Origin: Flagellimonas zhangzhouensis
GTDB lineage: Bacteria > Bacteroidota > Bacteroidia > Flavobacteriales > Flavobacteriaceae
Assembly: GCF_900102925.1 (NCBI RefSeq)
Contig: NZ_FNKI01000002.1
Location: 868,001 to 932,000, forward strand
Direction of reading: 5' to 3'
Length of the DNA: 64,000 bases
Positions 1 to 8,767 of this stretch are shown here, in pieces. The notes beneath the pieces were generated by a model that was not told the DNA's origin, searched no databases, and saw only the letters and a program-made list of their open reading frames with translations. Each line of letters starts with the position of its first letter. Position 1 is the first letter of the stretch. Both the position numbers and the translations under genes were made by a program.

Positions 1-44
1 TTGTGTTGCATAGAGCGATTTTTGTATATCCCGTTTAAGCCCAT
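1..44 (-). CDS. Possible start of a gene leaving the left edge
   Basis: An open minus-strand frame starts with ATG at position 44 and reads MGLNGIYKNRSMQH before the window ends. It lies about 33 nt downstream of a good Bacteroidota-type promoter, which is the main reason to think it is real. Fourteen residues are too few to assign a family. The ATG at 61 opens a frame that stops after eight codons, so it is not the start. Confidence 0.3.
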   Translation of the reverse strand, partial: MGLNGIYKNRSMQH

Positions 45-83
45 CGCAACACCTTGCCCATACCGGCGGCGTTAATAAAGCGG

Positions 84-112
84 CAAAGGTACATTAAATT
101 TAATCAGTGCAA
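84..112 (-). promoter_or_regulatory. Promoter for the gene leaving the left edge
   Basis: On the minus strand a TTG (112-110) is followed after 18 nt by TACCTTTG (91-84), matching the Bacteroidota sigma-A pattern TTG / TAnnTTTG. It sits just past the 3' end of rdgB and points left, so the next gene has its own promoter. Confidence 0.5.
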
Positions 113-113
113 C

Positions 114-695
114 TTAGGTGGTGCTTTTTTTTAAGAAATCGACCAATTTTTGAATCGCTCTACCTCGGTGACTGATAGCGTTTTTGGTCTCAGCAGGCAG
201 TTCGCCAAAGGTGTTGTTGTACCCGTTAGGTTTAAAAATAGGGTCGTACCCAAAACCACCAGCGCCATGCAGTTCTTCGGTGATAATGCCCTCAACAATA
301 CCATCAAAAGCAAAGCTTTCACCATTTAGGTTAAGGTGTACTACGGTTTTAAAATGCGCATTTCGATTATTTTTACCCTCCAGTTCTTGCAACAACTTTT
401 GCATGTTGTCTTTAGCATTTTTTTGTTCCCCAGCATATCGTGCAGAATATACTCCTGGAGCTCCATTTAAAGCATCCACTAACAAACCCGTGTCGTCCGA
501 AAAACAGTTTAAACCATAGGTTTGGGTCACATAATCTGCCTTTATTTTCGCATTTTCCTGCAAATTTTCGCCTGTTTCAGGGATTTCATCAAAGCATTCT
601 ATGTCTTTTAAGGACAAAAGTTGAATGGATGCTGGAAGCAATTGTTGCACCTCCTTTAGTTTATGGTCGTTATGTGTGGCAAATACAAGTTTCAA
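114..695 (-). CDS. rdgB: XTP/dITP diphosphatase (RdgB/HAM1 family)
   Basis: House-cleaning pyrophosphatase that hydrolyses dITP, XTP and ITP to monophosphates so deaminated purines do not enter DNA or RNA. The 193-residue protein has the usual length and family signatures: the N-terminal KLVFATHN phosphate-binding loop, the SDDTGL metal/base motif near residue 66, GFGYDP near 147 and SHRGRA near 176. The start is a TTG at 695; no ATG lies upstream in frame before a stop, and the family start is exactly here. It is divergent from the methyltransferase gene at 755. Confidence 0.93.
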   Translation of the reverse strand: MKLVFATHNDHKLKEVQQLLPASIQLLSLKDIECFDEIPETGENLQENAKIKADYVTQTYGLNCFSDDTGLLVDALNGAPGVYSARYAGEQKNAKDNMQKLLQELEGKNNRNAHFKTVVHLNLNGESFAFDGIVEGIITEELHGAGGFGYDPIFKPNGYNNTFGELPAETKNAISHRGRAIQKLVDFLKKSTT

Positions 696-754
696 ATCAA
701 AAAGGGTTCAAATTGAGGTTCAAAAGTAGTAATTTCGGGCATTAACCTTATTGT

Positions 755-1207
755 ATGAAAACAAAAGTGCCGCCAGTTGTGGTGATGTTGGTTTTTGCCG
801 TATTGATGTATGCTTTAGATGCTTTTTTGCCTGTTGGTGAGTTTAATTTTTTTGGTAGAAACACCCTTTCTTGGATTTTATTGGGATTGGCTGCAATCGT
901 GGGAGTGCTATCGGTTGCCCAATTTCTTTTTAAAAAGACCACTGTTGATCCATTAATGCCTGAAAAAGCCAATCATTTGGTGACCAATGGCATTTATAAT
1001 TTTAGTAGAAATCCCATGTATCTGGCCCTGCTTCTAATTTTGTTAGCCTTTGGATTACGATTGGGGAATGCTTTTAATACGTTGTTAGCCGCAGGTTTTG
1101 TGTATTGGATGAACCATTTTCAGATTATACCCGAAGAAGAGGCATTGAAGCAAAAGTTTGGCCAGGAGTATAATATTTATTGTAAACTAACGCGGAGGTG
1201 GTTTTGA
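755..1207 (+). CDS. Small membrane methyltransferase of the isoprenylcysteine carboxyl methyltransferase (ICMT/PEMT-like) family
   Basis: A 150-residue integral membrane protein with about four hydrophobic segments. It carries the hallmark C-terminal pattern of the bacterial ICMT-like family: NGIYNFSRNPMYLALL (residues 75-95), a hydrophobic helix, then IPEEEALKQKFGQEYNIYC. In the family this region binds S-adenosylmethionine at the membrane face. Bacteria lack prenylated CaaX proteins, so the substrate is unknown. The gene is monocistronic, with a ~300-bp gap downstream. Confidence 0.8.
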   Translation: MKTKVPPVVVMLVFAVLMYALDAFLPVGEFNFFGRNTLSWILLGLAAIVGVLSVAQFLFKKTTVDPLMPEKANHLVTNGIYNFSRNPMYLALLLILLAFGLRLGNAFNTLLAAGFVYWMNHFQIIPEEEALKQKFGQEYNIYCKLTRRWF

Positions 1208-1507
1208 TGGTTTGGTTAAGGGTTTAGGGGGAAAGGTTGAACTTTTATTAGTATTAGTGAAAATTTGCGCAATTCGTGTCAATATTATTTGGACATAAGC
1301 CTATTCCATTGAACTTTAACTTGAGTTTGAGTTTGAACTTGTTATTTTACTTCCTCCTAAATTGCAAAAAGCATCCTTTTAGGTGCCATTTGAAACAAAT
1401 CGTAATAGATTTTTGATTTATCCACAAATGTGTAAGGTTTTTAATAAGTTCCGATTATAAGGATGGAATTTATGTTTAATTTTACCCCTTAATTTTTTAC
1501 GCGGATC
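1208..1507. other. 300-bp non-coding gap before the serB-serA fusion
   Basis: No credible open frame. It contains a GAACTT/GAGTTT hexamer tract (1309-1342, listed separately) and one consensus DnaA box, TTATCCACA, at 1418-1426. A single box is expected by chance at this scale. Weak TAnnTTT-type boxes occur at 1471-1484, but no matching -33 TTG was found, so the promoter of the next gene is not fixed. Confidence 0.5.
1309..1342. repeat. GAACTT/GAGTTT hexamer tract, copy 1
   Basis: Degenerate tandem hexamers of the type TTGAACTT / TTGAGTTT. The same word recurs at 35018-35064, in inverse orientation at 11377-11396, and inside the prmC coding sequence at 39224-39262, so it looks like a dispersed simple-sequence family rather than a local accident. 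Confidence 0.55.
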
Positions 1508-3400
1508 ATGGTGGCAACAGGACGTAAATATGTTTTCGATTTTGATAGCACCCTAACTAGGGTTGAGGCATTGGATGTGCTAGCGGAAATGACGCTACAG
1601 GACAATCCGAAAAGGGAAGAGATTGTGGCCGAAATCCAGAAAATCACCAATTTGGGGATTGATGGGGATATTTCTTTCACCGAATCATTGGAGCGAAGAA
1701 TCCGTTTGTTGAGTGCAAACAAGGAAGATTTGCAAGATTTGGTGGTGGAATTGCGCCAAAAGATTTCAAAATCCATAGCCACAAATAAAGAATTCTTCCA
1801 TAAGTATTCAGAGGATATCTATGTGATTTCCTGCGGATTCAAAGAATTTATTGATCCTATTGTTGAAGAATATAATATTCCCTCCGACCGCGTATATGCC
1901 AATACCTTTAAGTTTGATGCTGACGGTAACATCATTGGCTTTGACGAGAAAAATGTGTTGGCGGCCCACAACGGAAAAATAGAATGCTTAAAAAACTTGG
2001 ATTTGGAAGGCGAAGTTCAAGTGATTGGCGACGGCTATAGCGATTATGTAATGCGTGAGGCTGGAATTGCCCATAAATTTTTCGCCTACACTGAAAATGT
2101 GCACCGTGACAAAGCAGCTAAAAATGCTGACCACGTAGCACCTAACCTAGATGAATTTTTATTTGTGAACGATTTGCCAAGAAACCTATCATACCCTAAG
2201 AACAGAATTAAAATATTATTACTGGAAAATGTGCACACCGCTGCTTTCGAAAATCTATCGGAAGAAGGTTTTTCAGTGGAATTGATCAAGACCAGTCTTT
2301 CCGAAGACGAACTTATAGAACGCATCAAAGGCGTTCACGTACTCGGAATCCGTTCCAAGACCCAAGTGACCCAAAAGGTATTGGATGCTGCAGATAAATT
2401 ATTGGTGGTAGGTGCATTTTGTATCGGAACCACCCAAATCGATTTGGAATACAGCAAAAAGAAAGGGGTAGTGGTTTTCAATGCACCTTACAGTAACACC
2501 CGTTCAGTAGTGGAACTTGCCGTTGGACACATCATCATGTTGATGAGAAGTATTTTTCCACGTAGCATGGAGATTCACAATGGTGAATGGAATAAAACTG
2601 CAGCTGGTTCCCAAGAAGTTCGCGGTAAAAACTTGGGTATTGTTGGTTATGGAAACATAGGAAAACAAATGTCCGTTTTGGCCGAGGCCATGGGGATGAA
2701 AGTTTATTATTATGATGTGGATGACCAATTGGCTATTGGAAATGCGATTAAATGCAATACTTTGGAAGATTTGTTGTCTGTTGCTGATGTGGTTACGCTT
2801 CACGTAGATGACAATAAGGCCAATAAGAACTTTATCGGTGAGCGTGAAATCAACCAGATGAAAACTGGCGCCAAGCTTATCAATCTTTCACGTGGTTTTG
2901 TGGTAGATATTGATGCTTTGGCAGCAGCCCTAAAAAGCGGGAAATTGGGTGGTGCCGCTGTGGATGTCTTCCCAGTGGAGCCAAGAAGCAATGGCGAGTT
3001 TGAAACTCCGTTGCAAGGCTTATCAAATGTGATTCTTACCCCTCACATTGGTGGAAGTACCGAAGAAGCACAGCGCGACATCGCGGATTTTGTTCCGAAT
3101 AAAATCATGGATTACATCAATAACGGAAATACCGTTGATGCCGTTAACTTCCCTAATATTCGTTTGCCAAAACAGAACAAGGCACACCGATTCTTGCACA
3201 TCCATAAAAATGTACCTGGCATCATGGCCAAAATCAATGAGGTATTGGCAAAATATGGTTTGAACATTACGGGACAGTTCTTGTCTACGGATAGCGAAGT
3301 AGGTTATGTGATCACCGATTTGGATAAAGAATACAACAAAGATGTAATCAAAGCCCTTAAGAAAATCGAGAACACCATTAAGTTTAGGGTACTTTACTAG
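1508..3400 (+). CDS. serA: SerB-SerA fusion: HAD phosphoserine phosphatase-like domain plus D-3-phosphoglycerate dehydrogenase with ACT domain
   Basis: A 630-residue two-part enzyme. Residues 1-215 are a HAD phosphatase of the SerB type: motif I DFDST with Asp11 and Asp13, motif II around ISCGF (107-111), and motif IV GDGYSDY with Asp179. Residues 230-555 are a D-3-phosphoglycerate dehydrogenase with the NAD-binding GYGNIG loop (380-385), Arg462 in LSRG, Glu491 and the catalytic His513 in TPHIGG. Residues 560-630 form an ACT domain, the usual serine-sensing regulatory module. The fusion would join the first and third steps of serine synthesis in one chain; the intermediate transaminase SerC is not nearby. 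Both halves keep their catalytic residues. Convergent with rlmH. Confidence 0.92.
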   Translation: MVATGRKYVFDFDSTLTRVEALDVLAEMTLQDNPKREEIVAEIQKITNLGIDGDISFTESLERRIRLLSANKEDLQDLVVELRQKISKSIATNKEFFHKYSEDIYVISCGFKEFIDPIVEEYNIPSDRVYANTFKFDADGNIIGFDEKNVLAAHNGKIECLKNLDLEGEVQVIGDGYSDYVMREAGIAHKFFAYTENVHRDKAAKNADHVAPNLDEFLFVNDLPRNLSYPKNRIKILLLENVHTAAFENLSEEGFSVELIKTSLSEDELIERIKGVHVLGIRSKTQVTQKVLDAADKLLVVGAFCIGTTQIDLEYSKKKGVVVFNAPYSNTRSVVELAVGHIIMLMRSIFPRSMEIHNGEWNKTAAGSQEVRGKNLGIVGYGNIGKQMSVLAEAMGMKVYYYDVDDQLAIGNAIKCNTLEDLLSVADVVTLHVDDNKANKNFIGEREINQMKTGAKLINLSRGFVVDIDALAAALKSGKLGGAAVDVFPVEPRSNGEFETPLQGLSNVILTPHIGGSTEEAQRDIADFVPNKIMDYINNGNTVDAVNFPNIRLPKQNKAHRFLHIHKNVPGIMAKINEVLAKYGLNITGQFLSTDSEVGYVITDLDKEYNKDVIKALKKIENTIKFRVLY

Positions 3401-3416
3401 AAGAACGGATGCCTTG

Positions 3417-3437
3417 GAGCCAAGATTGTCTTGGTTC
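3417..3437. terminator. Hairpin between convergent serB-serA and rlmH
   Basis: A nine-pair stem (GAGCCAAGA / TCTTGGTTC, one G-T pair) with a 3-nt loop lies in the 70-bp convergent gap. There is no strong T-run on either side, so it is only a possible terminator. Confidence 0.35.
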
Positions 3438-3470
3438 TAATGTCTAAATGCGCAGCGGTCTAGTATCTAA

Positions 3471-3944
3471 TTACTGATGATGATAAGGCTCGTTTCGTAA
3501 TATGGTAAAGCCTCTATAAATCTGTTCTACAATGAACAACCGAATCATTTGGTGGGAAAAGGTCATTTTGGATAGACTGATCTTGCCTGAGCTTTTGGCA
3601 TAAATTGCATCGCTAAAACCATAGGGTCCTCCAATTACAAGAACCAAGTTTTTAATGCCACTGTTCATTTGTTTTTGAAGGAACTGCGCAAAATCCATTG
3701 AAGTGTACTGTTTTCCTTTTTCATCCAACAAGATCAAGGTATCCGTGGGTTGTAGCTGGGCTAAAATCAATTCACCCTCCTTTTCTTTTTGTTGGGCTTC
3801 GGAAAGATTTTTTCTGTTTTTTATATCAGGAATAATTTCCATTTGAAACTTCACATAATGCTTCAACCGCTTTTCATAAACGGATATAAGTTCTTCAAGT
3901 TCAGACTTATCGGTTTTTCCAATGGCGAGTAAGGTAATCTGCAT
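3471..3944 (-). CDS. rlmH: 23S rRNA (pseudouridine1915-N3)-methyltransferase RlmH
   Basis: SPOUT-fold methyltransferase that modifies pseudouridine 1915 in helix 69 of 23S rRNA in assembled ribosomes. The 157-residue protein matches the family length and has LVIGGPYGF, then the diagnostic C-terminal knot with LSLSKMTFSHQMIR, EQIYRG and the terminal NEPYHH. The start chosen is the ATG at 3944 (MQITLLAIGK), where the family begins; the frame stays open further upstream but that extension overlaps the nadC promoter region and is not conserved-looking. Confidence 0.95.
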   Translation of the reverse strand: MQITLLAIGKTDKSELEELISVYEKRLKHYVKFQMEIIPDIKNRKNLSEAQQKEKEGELILAQLQPTDTLILLDEKGKQYTSMDFAQFLQKQMNSGIKNLVLVIGGPYGFSDAIYAKSSGKISLSKMTFSHQMIRLFIVEQIYRGFTILRNEPYHHQ

Positions 3945-4037
3945 GTTCAAAAATAATTGATTCCACTCAAAAATTAAGCATGCCCAAGGTATGGACAAGG
4001 AACAATGTTTTCTTATTTTCGTTAAAAGCCCTAGGGA

Positions 4038-4895
4038 ATGATATCTGAAGAACAATTTCAAAATGAACTTAATTTAATCATTGCCAACGCCGTACGCGAA
4101 GATGTTGGTGATGGCGATCATAGTTCCTTAGCCTGTATTCCTGAATCGGCAAAGGGGAAGGCTAAACTATTGGTAAAAGACGAAGGCATAATTGCAGGAG
4201 TGGATTTTGCTAAAATGGTTTTCGATTATGTCGATCCCAAATTAAAGGTAGAAGTCCTAATAGAAGATGGTGATAAAGTAAAATACGGCGATGTGGTCTT
4301 TTATGTGGAGGGAAGCTCTCAAAGTATATTAAAAGCGGAACGTTTAGTGCTCAATGCCATGCAGCGTATGAGTGCCATTGCGACCAAAACCAATGATTTT
4401 GTTTCCATTTTGGATGGTACGGACACGAAAATTTTGGATACTCGAAAAACTACGCCAGGGATTAGAGCCTTGGAAAAATGGGCAGTGAAAATTGGAGGAG
4501 GAGAGAACCATAGGTTTGCTCTTTATGATATGATTATGCTAAAGGACAATCATATTGATTTTGCAGGAGGTATCTCCAAAGCCATTCAAAAAACAAAAGA
4601 TTATTTAGCGGAACAGGGTAAAGATCTAAAAATTATTGTCGAGGCAAGGGACTTGAAAGAAGTCGATGAAATTTTAAAAGCAGGAGGCGTCTACCGTATT
4701 CTACTCGATAATTTTGATTACGATGAAACTCGCGAAGCCGTCCAAAAAATAGGAGACCAATGCCTCACCGAATCTTCAGGCGGAATCACCGAAGATACCA
4801 TTCGAAAATATGCCGAATGTGGTGTGAACTATATTTCCTCAGGTGCATTAACCCATTCCGTTTATAATATGGACCTAAGTTTAAAAGCCGTGTAA
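4038..4895 (+). CDS. nadC: Nicotinate-nucleotide pyrophosphorylase (carboxylating), quinolinate phosphoribosyltransferase
   Basis: Converts quinolinate and PRPP to nicotinate mononucleotide, CO2 and pyrophosphate in de novo NAD synthesis. The 285-residue protein has the family core: the Arg-rich DTRKTTPGIR (134-143), GGGENHR (153-159) and LKDNHI (168-173). First gene of the run nadC-yihY-DUF2147-priA. Its stop codon touches the next ATG (TAAATG), so co-transcription is likely. No nadA or nadB is present in the window. Confidence 0.95.
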   Translation: MISEEQFQNELNLIIANAVREDVGDGDHSSLACIPESAKGKAKLLVKDEGIIAGVDFAKMVFDYVDPKLKVEVLIEDGDKVKYGDVVFYVEGSSQSILKAERLVLNAMQRMSAIATKTNDFVSILDGTDTKILDTRKTTPGIRALEKWAVKIGGGENHRFALYDMIMLKDNHIDFAGGISKAIQKTKDYLAEQGKDLKIIVEARDLKEVDEILKAGGVYRILLDNFDYDETREAVQKIGDQCLTESSGGITEDTIRKYAECGVNYISSGALTHSVYNMDLSLKAV

Positions 4896-5876
4896 ATGTC
4901 TGCAGCCATAGAAGAGCAGTTGGAAAAAATACCCGTCGTCAATTGGATTGTACGGTTGTTAAAAAACATAAAGCTAAAAGCTTTTGAAGGACTCTCTTTC
5001 TATGATCTGATTGAAATGTATGTTGTGGGCGTGGTTGAAGGGGCGCTGTCCACACGAGCGAGTTCCATTGCCTTTAGCTTGTTTATGGCGCTTTTTCCGC
5101 TCATTATTTTTATGGTGACTTTGATTCCCTTCATCATACCCTACGTGAGTGTTGGGAATGAAAACTTTGACGCCCAATTTTTAGACTTTTTGGAATCCTT
5201 TTTACCATCCGCAACCAGTGATTATTTCGGTGATATTTACCAACAGATTAAAGATCAAAAGCAAGGCGGATTGTTGTCCTCCGCTTTTATATTGTCCATT
5301 TTTTTAGTGGCCAATGGAGTGAATGCCATTTTTGGAGGGTTTGAATATTCTTATCATGTACAGTTGACCCGAAACTTTTTTAGACAGTACGCTTATGCCT
5401 TAATGGTGGGATTGATTCTTTCCATTTTATTGATTATTGGAGCGGTTGCTTTTGTGTATTTCGAGTTCTATATTGTGGAGTACACCAGTGAATACTTAGG
5501 CAAAACTTTGGGTTACGATGTGGAGAAAGGCGATGCAGTGGGCATTCAAATAGCCAAAGTGCTATTCTTTTTGTTTTTATCTTACTTAACTACTGCCACA
5601 CTGTATTATTTTGGAACGGCAGAGGGTAGAAAAGCCCGATTTTTCTCTGCAGGGGCTTTAATGACAACGCTTTTGTTTTTACTCACTTCATATTTGTTTG
5701 GTGTGTATGTAGATAAGTTTGCTCGCTACAACGAATTGTACGGTGCATTGGGGGGCTTGTTAATATTAATGGTATTTATTTGGCTCAATTCAAATATTTT
5801 GTTACTTGGGTTTGAATTAAATGCCACATTAAACTCCTTAAAAAAACGACATGAAAAGAAGCAAAATGAGGAATAA
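4896..5876 (+). CDS. YihY/virulence factor BrkB family membrane protein
   Basis: A 326-residue inner-membrane protein of the YihY/BrkB family (once mis-named RNase BN). It has about six transmembrane helices after a ~50-residue cytoplasmic N-terminus and the family's signature ASSIAFSLFMALFPLIIF (residues 53-70). Function in the family is unresolved; export of small molecules has been suggested. The charged C-terminal tail (KKRHEKKQ) overlaps the next gene by 26 nt. Cotranscribed with nadC. Confidence 0.88.
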   Translation: MSAAIEEQLEKIPVVNWIVRLLKNIKLKAFEGLSFYDLIEMYVVGVVEGALSTRASSIAFSLFMALFPLIIFMVTLIPFIIPYVSVGNENFDAQFLDFLESFLPSATSDYFGDIYQQIKDQKQGGLLSSAFILSIFLVANGVNAIFGGFEYSYHVQLTRNFFRQYAYALMVGLILSILLIIGAVAFVYFEFYIVEYTSEYLGKTLGYDVEKGDAVGIQIAKVLFFLFLSYLTTATLYYFGTAEGRKARFFSAGALMTTLLFLLTSYLFGVYVDKFARYNELYGALGGLLILMVFIWLNSNILLLGFELNATLNSLKKRHEKKQNEE

Positions 5877-6300
5877 TTGGATCTATTTGATATGCTTTTT
5901 GTTGTGTCAGATAACCTGGTCGCAATCCGTTTTTGGTAAGTGGAAAACTATTGATGACCGAAACGGGGTGAACAAGGCCATCATTGAAATCTACGAGGAA
6001 GATGGCTTAATGCATGCGAAGGTTGTTGAGATTTTGGAAGAGGGAAAAAAAGGAGCACTGTGCACCAAATGTGAAGGGGAACAAAAGGATAAACCCATCC
6101 TTGGAATGAAAATTATGCAAGATTTTGAGGAGCAAAAGGATGGTATCTATAAAGGTGATAGTCTGTTTGATCCAGAACAGGCCATGACATTTAGGGGAAA
6201 GGTCTGGTTGGATGAAGACAATGAAAATCAATTGAAAGTTAGAGGGTATTTGGCATTTTTGCATAGAACTCAAACATGGCATAGGGTAGTAGAGAAATAG
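5851..6300 (+). CDS. DUF2147 secreted protein
   Basis: A 149-residue protein with an N-terminal signal peptide (NNWIYLICFLLCQITWSQS) and a DUF2147 body: FGKWKTIDD at the mature N-terminus, two cysteines in LCTKCEG (near 74-77) and the C-terminal LGYLAF/FLHRTQTWHR-type end. Function unknown; predicted periplasmic. The ATG at 5851 overlaps yihY by 26 nt; the ATG at 5866 (MRNNW) gives a tighter signal peptide and is an equally good start. Confidence 0.82.
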   Translation: MKRSKMRNNWIYLICFLLCQITWSQSVFGKWKTIDDRNGVNKAIIEIYEEDGLMHAKVVEILEEGKKGALCTKCEGEQKDKPILGMKIMQDFEEQKDGIYKGDSLFDPEQAMTFRGKVWLDEDNENQLKVRGYLAFLHRTQTWHRVVEK

Positions 6301-6303
6301 TGT

Positions 6304-8760
6304 ATGGAATATTTTTTGGATGTAGTCCTGCCCATTCCGTTAGAAAAACTTTTCACCTATAAAATCACTTCAGATGAAGCGGATTTTATTCAGGCAGGTA
6401 TGCGTGTGGCCGTACCGTTTGGTAAATCCAAAATCTATACAGGATTGGCTTATCGCATTCACGAAGAGGCTCCGCAAGCCTATGAAGCCAAGGAAATCTT
6501 TCAAATTCTGGATGAACAACCTGTCGTAACTGCCATTCAACTAAAACATTGGCATTGGTTGGCCGATTATTATATGTGCACTTTGGGCGAGGTCATCCGA
6601 AGTGCCCTGCCCACTGCTTTTTTATTGGAGAGTGAAACCTTGGTTTTGCCCAACAAAAATGCGGAAGTGGACGAAATGGAACTAAAAGATGATGAGTTTT
6701 TGGTGTACGAAGCACTGCAACATCAATCCGCATTAAAAATATCTGAAGTGTGCGATATTGTGGATAGGAAAAATGTTTTGAAGCTTATCAATACATTGGT
6801 ATACAAAGGGGTGATATTGCAAAAAGAAGAACTTTATGAGCAGTACAAGCCCAAAATGGTTCGTTATGTAAAACTTTCCGATCAATATGAAGATGAGGCC
6901 CAATTGGCCGATTTATTGAATGAACTTACCCGAGCACCAAAACAAAGTCAAGTGGTTTTGTCCTTATTTCAGTTAAAGGCAAAAAACTCTAAACCCATTC
7001 CAATTTCTGATTTGGAAAAGGAGAGTGGGAGTTCCAAAGCGGTGATCAAAGCTTTGATTGATAAAAATGTGCTGGAAGAATACCACATTAGAAAAGATAG
7101 AGTGGAATTTGAGGGGGATTCAGAAGATGCCAAAACCATCAACTTGAATGAACATCAGGCTAAGGCACTTGAAGATATTAATCAAGGATTTGAAGAAGAT
7201 AAACCTGTATTGCTGCACGGGGTTACTTCTGCTGGAAAAACAGAAGTATATGTAAAACTGATTCAAAAGTGTTTGGAAGAGGGAAGACAAGCATTGTATC
7301 TCTTGCCTGAAATAGCCCTTACCTCACAATTAATTAATCGATTGCAGCATTATTTTGGGGAGCAAGTTTCGGTTTACCATTCCAAATATAGTATTCATGA
7401 AAGGGTGGAGGTTTGGAACAATGTATTGAAAAATGAAGGAAAGGCTCAAATTGTAATCGGTGCCCGTTCTTCCTTGTTTTTACCATTTTCCAATTTAGGG
7501 TTGGTGGTGGTCGATGAGGAACATGAGAATTCCTTTAAACAGTTTGACCCAGCTCCACGTTATCATGCACGCGATGCTGCGGTAGTGTTGGCCGCATTGC
7601 ACAAGGCCAATATTATTTTGGGCTCTGCAACCCCAAGTATAGAAAGCATGTATAATGCTAGAACAGATAAGTACGGCTATGCTACTATTAAATATAGATA
7701 TGGTGATGTGTTGATGCCCGAGATTAATCTGGTCGATATTAAGGAAGCCACCCGAAAAAAGAAGATGAAAGGGCATTTTTCGGAAACATTGATCAAAGCC
7801 ATCACCGAAGCATTGGAGGAGGGTGAACAAATTATTCTTTTTCAAAATAGGAGGGGATTTGCACCTGTAGTGGAGTGCACCACTTGTGGACACGTGGCCC
7901 AATGTCCTAATTGTGATGTGAGCCTCACCTTTCATCAACATAGAAACCAATTGCGTTGCCATTATTGTGGCTATCACATGGCGCTACAACAAGCGTGTTT
8001 GGCCTGTGGAAGCAATACATTGGATAAAAAAGGATTTGGAACGGAGCAGATTCAGGAAGAATTGGGGCAATTGTTTCCTGAAATTAAGGTGGGTCGCATG
8101 GATTTGGATACCACTCGCGGCAAATATGCCTATGAAAAAATCATTTCAGCCTTTGAAAATCAAGAAATGGATATTTTGGTTGGCACCCAAATGGTAACCA
8201 AGGGTCTCGATTTTAGAAATGTGAGTTTGGTGGGCATTATGAATGCTGATTCCATGTTGAATTTTCCAGATTATAGAGCCCATGAACGCAGTTTTCAGAT
8301 GTTGACCCAGGTGGCGGGTAGGGCAGGGCGTACCCAGAAAAGAGGCAAGGTGCTTATTCAATCCTACAATCCGTACCACCAAATATTGCAGCAAGTCACC
8401 ACCAATAATTACGATAAAATGTTTGAGGAGCAGTTTTACGAAAGGGAGCAGTTTAAATACCCACCTTTGGTGCGACTCATCAAAATTACGTTAAAGGATA
8501 AGGATTACAATAAATTGAACGAAGCTTCCGATTGGTTGGCAGGCTCGTTGCGAAATGTATTGGGAAATCAAATTTTGGGGCCAGAATATCCCCCCGTGGC
8601 GCGTATCCGAAGGGATTATTTAAAGAACATCCTGATAAAACTCCCTAGAAAACAGCCGTTGGCGCAAACAAAAAATAGCATTAAAAGAATTGAAAAATCC
8701 TTTAATGCTATTTCCAAGTATAAAAGTGTAAGACTGGTCTACAATGTGGACCACATATAA
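6304..8760 (+). CDS. priA: Primosomal replication restart helicase PriA
   Basis: 3'-5' helicase that recognises stalled forks and reloads the replisome. The 818-residue protein contains the N-terminal DNA-binding region, Walker A GVTSAGKTE near residue 301, the DEEH box (VVVDEEHENS), helicase motifs VI and V (QVAGRAGR, GTQMVTKG) and the zinc-binding insert with four CxxC pairs (CTTCGHVAQCPNC ... CHYC ... CLAC). It ends the nadC run, with 3 nt between DUF2147's stop and its ATG. Convergent with the LytTR regulator. Confidence 0.96.
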   Translation: MEYFLDVVLPIPLEKLFTYKITSDEADFIQAGMRVAVPFGKSKIYTGLAYRIHEEAPQAYEAKEIFQILDEQPVVTAIQLKHWHWLADYYMCTLGEVIRSALPTAFLLESETLVLPNKNAEVDEMELKDDEFLVYEALQHQSALKISEVCDIVDRKNVLKLINTLVYKGVILQKEELYEQYKPKMVRYVKLSDQYEDEAQLADLLNELTRAPKQSQVVLSLFQLKAKNSKPIPISDLEKESGSSKAVIKALIDKNVLEEYHIRKDRVEFEGDSEDAKTINLNEHQAKALEDINQGFEEDKPVLLHGVTSAGKTEVYVKLIQKCLEEGRQALYLLPEIALTSQLINRLQHYFGEQVSVYHSKYSIHERVEVWNNVLKNEGKAQIVIGARSSLFLPFSNLGLVVVDEEHENSFKQFDPAPRYHARDAAVVLAALHKANIILGSATPSIESMYNARTDKYGYATIKYRYGDVLMPEINLVDIKEATRKKKMKGHFSETLIKAITEALEEGEQIILFQNRRGFAPVVECTTCGHVAQCPNCDVSLTFHQHRNQLRCHYCGYHMALQQACLACGSNTLDKKGFGTEQIQEELGQLFPEIKVGRMDLDTTRGKYAYEKIISAFENQEMDILVGTQMVTKGLDFRNVSLVGIMNADSMLNFPDYRAHERSFQMLTQVAGRAGRTQKRGKVLIQSYNPYHQILQQVTTNNYDKMFEEQFYEREQFKYPPLVRLIKITLKDKDYNKLNEASDWLAGSLRNVLGNQILGPEYPPVARIRRDYLKNILIKLPRKQPLAQTKNSIKRIEKSFNAISKYKSVRLVYNVDHI

Positions 8761-8767
8761 AATGTAA

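Noticed and set aside
1418-1426. Consensus DnaA box TTATCCACA as a sign of an origin
   Set aside because: A single 9-mer is expected about once in a window this size on both strands, and no cluster or AT-rich unwinding element accompanies it.
3945-4061. N-terminal extension of RlmH
   Set aside because: The family starts at the ATG at 3944; the extra 39 codons run through the divergent nadC promoter region and overlap the nadC start.
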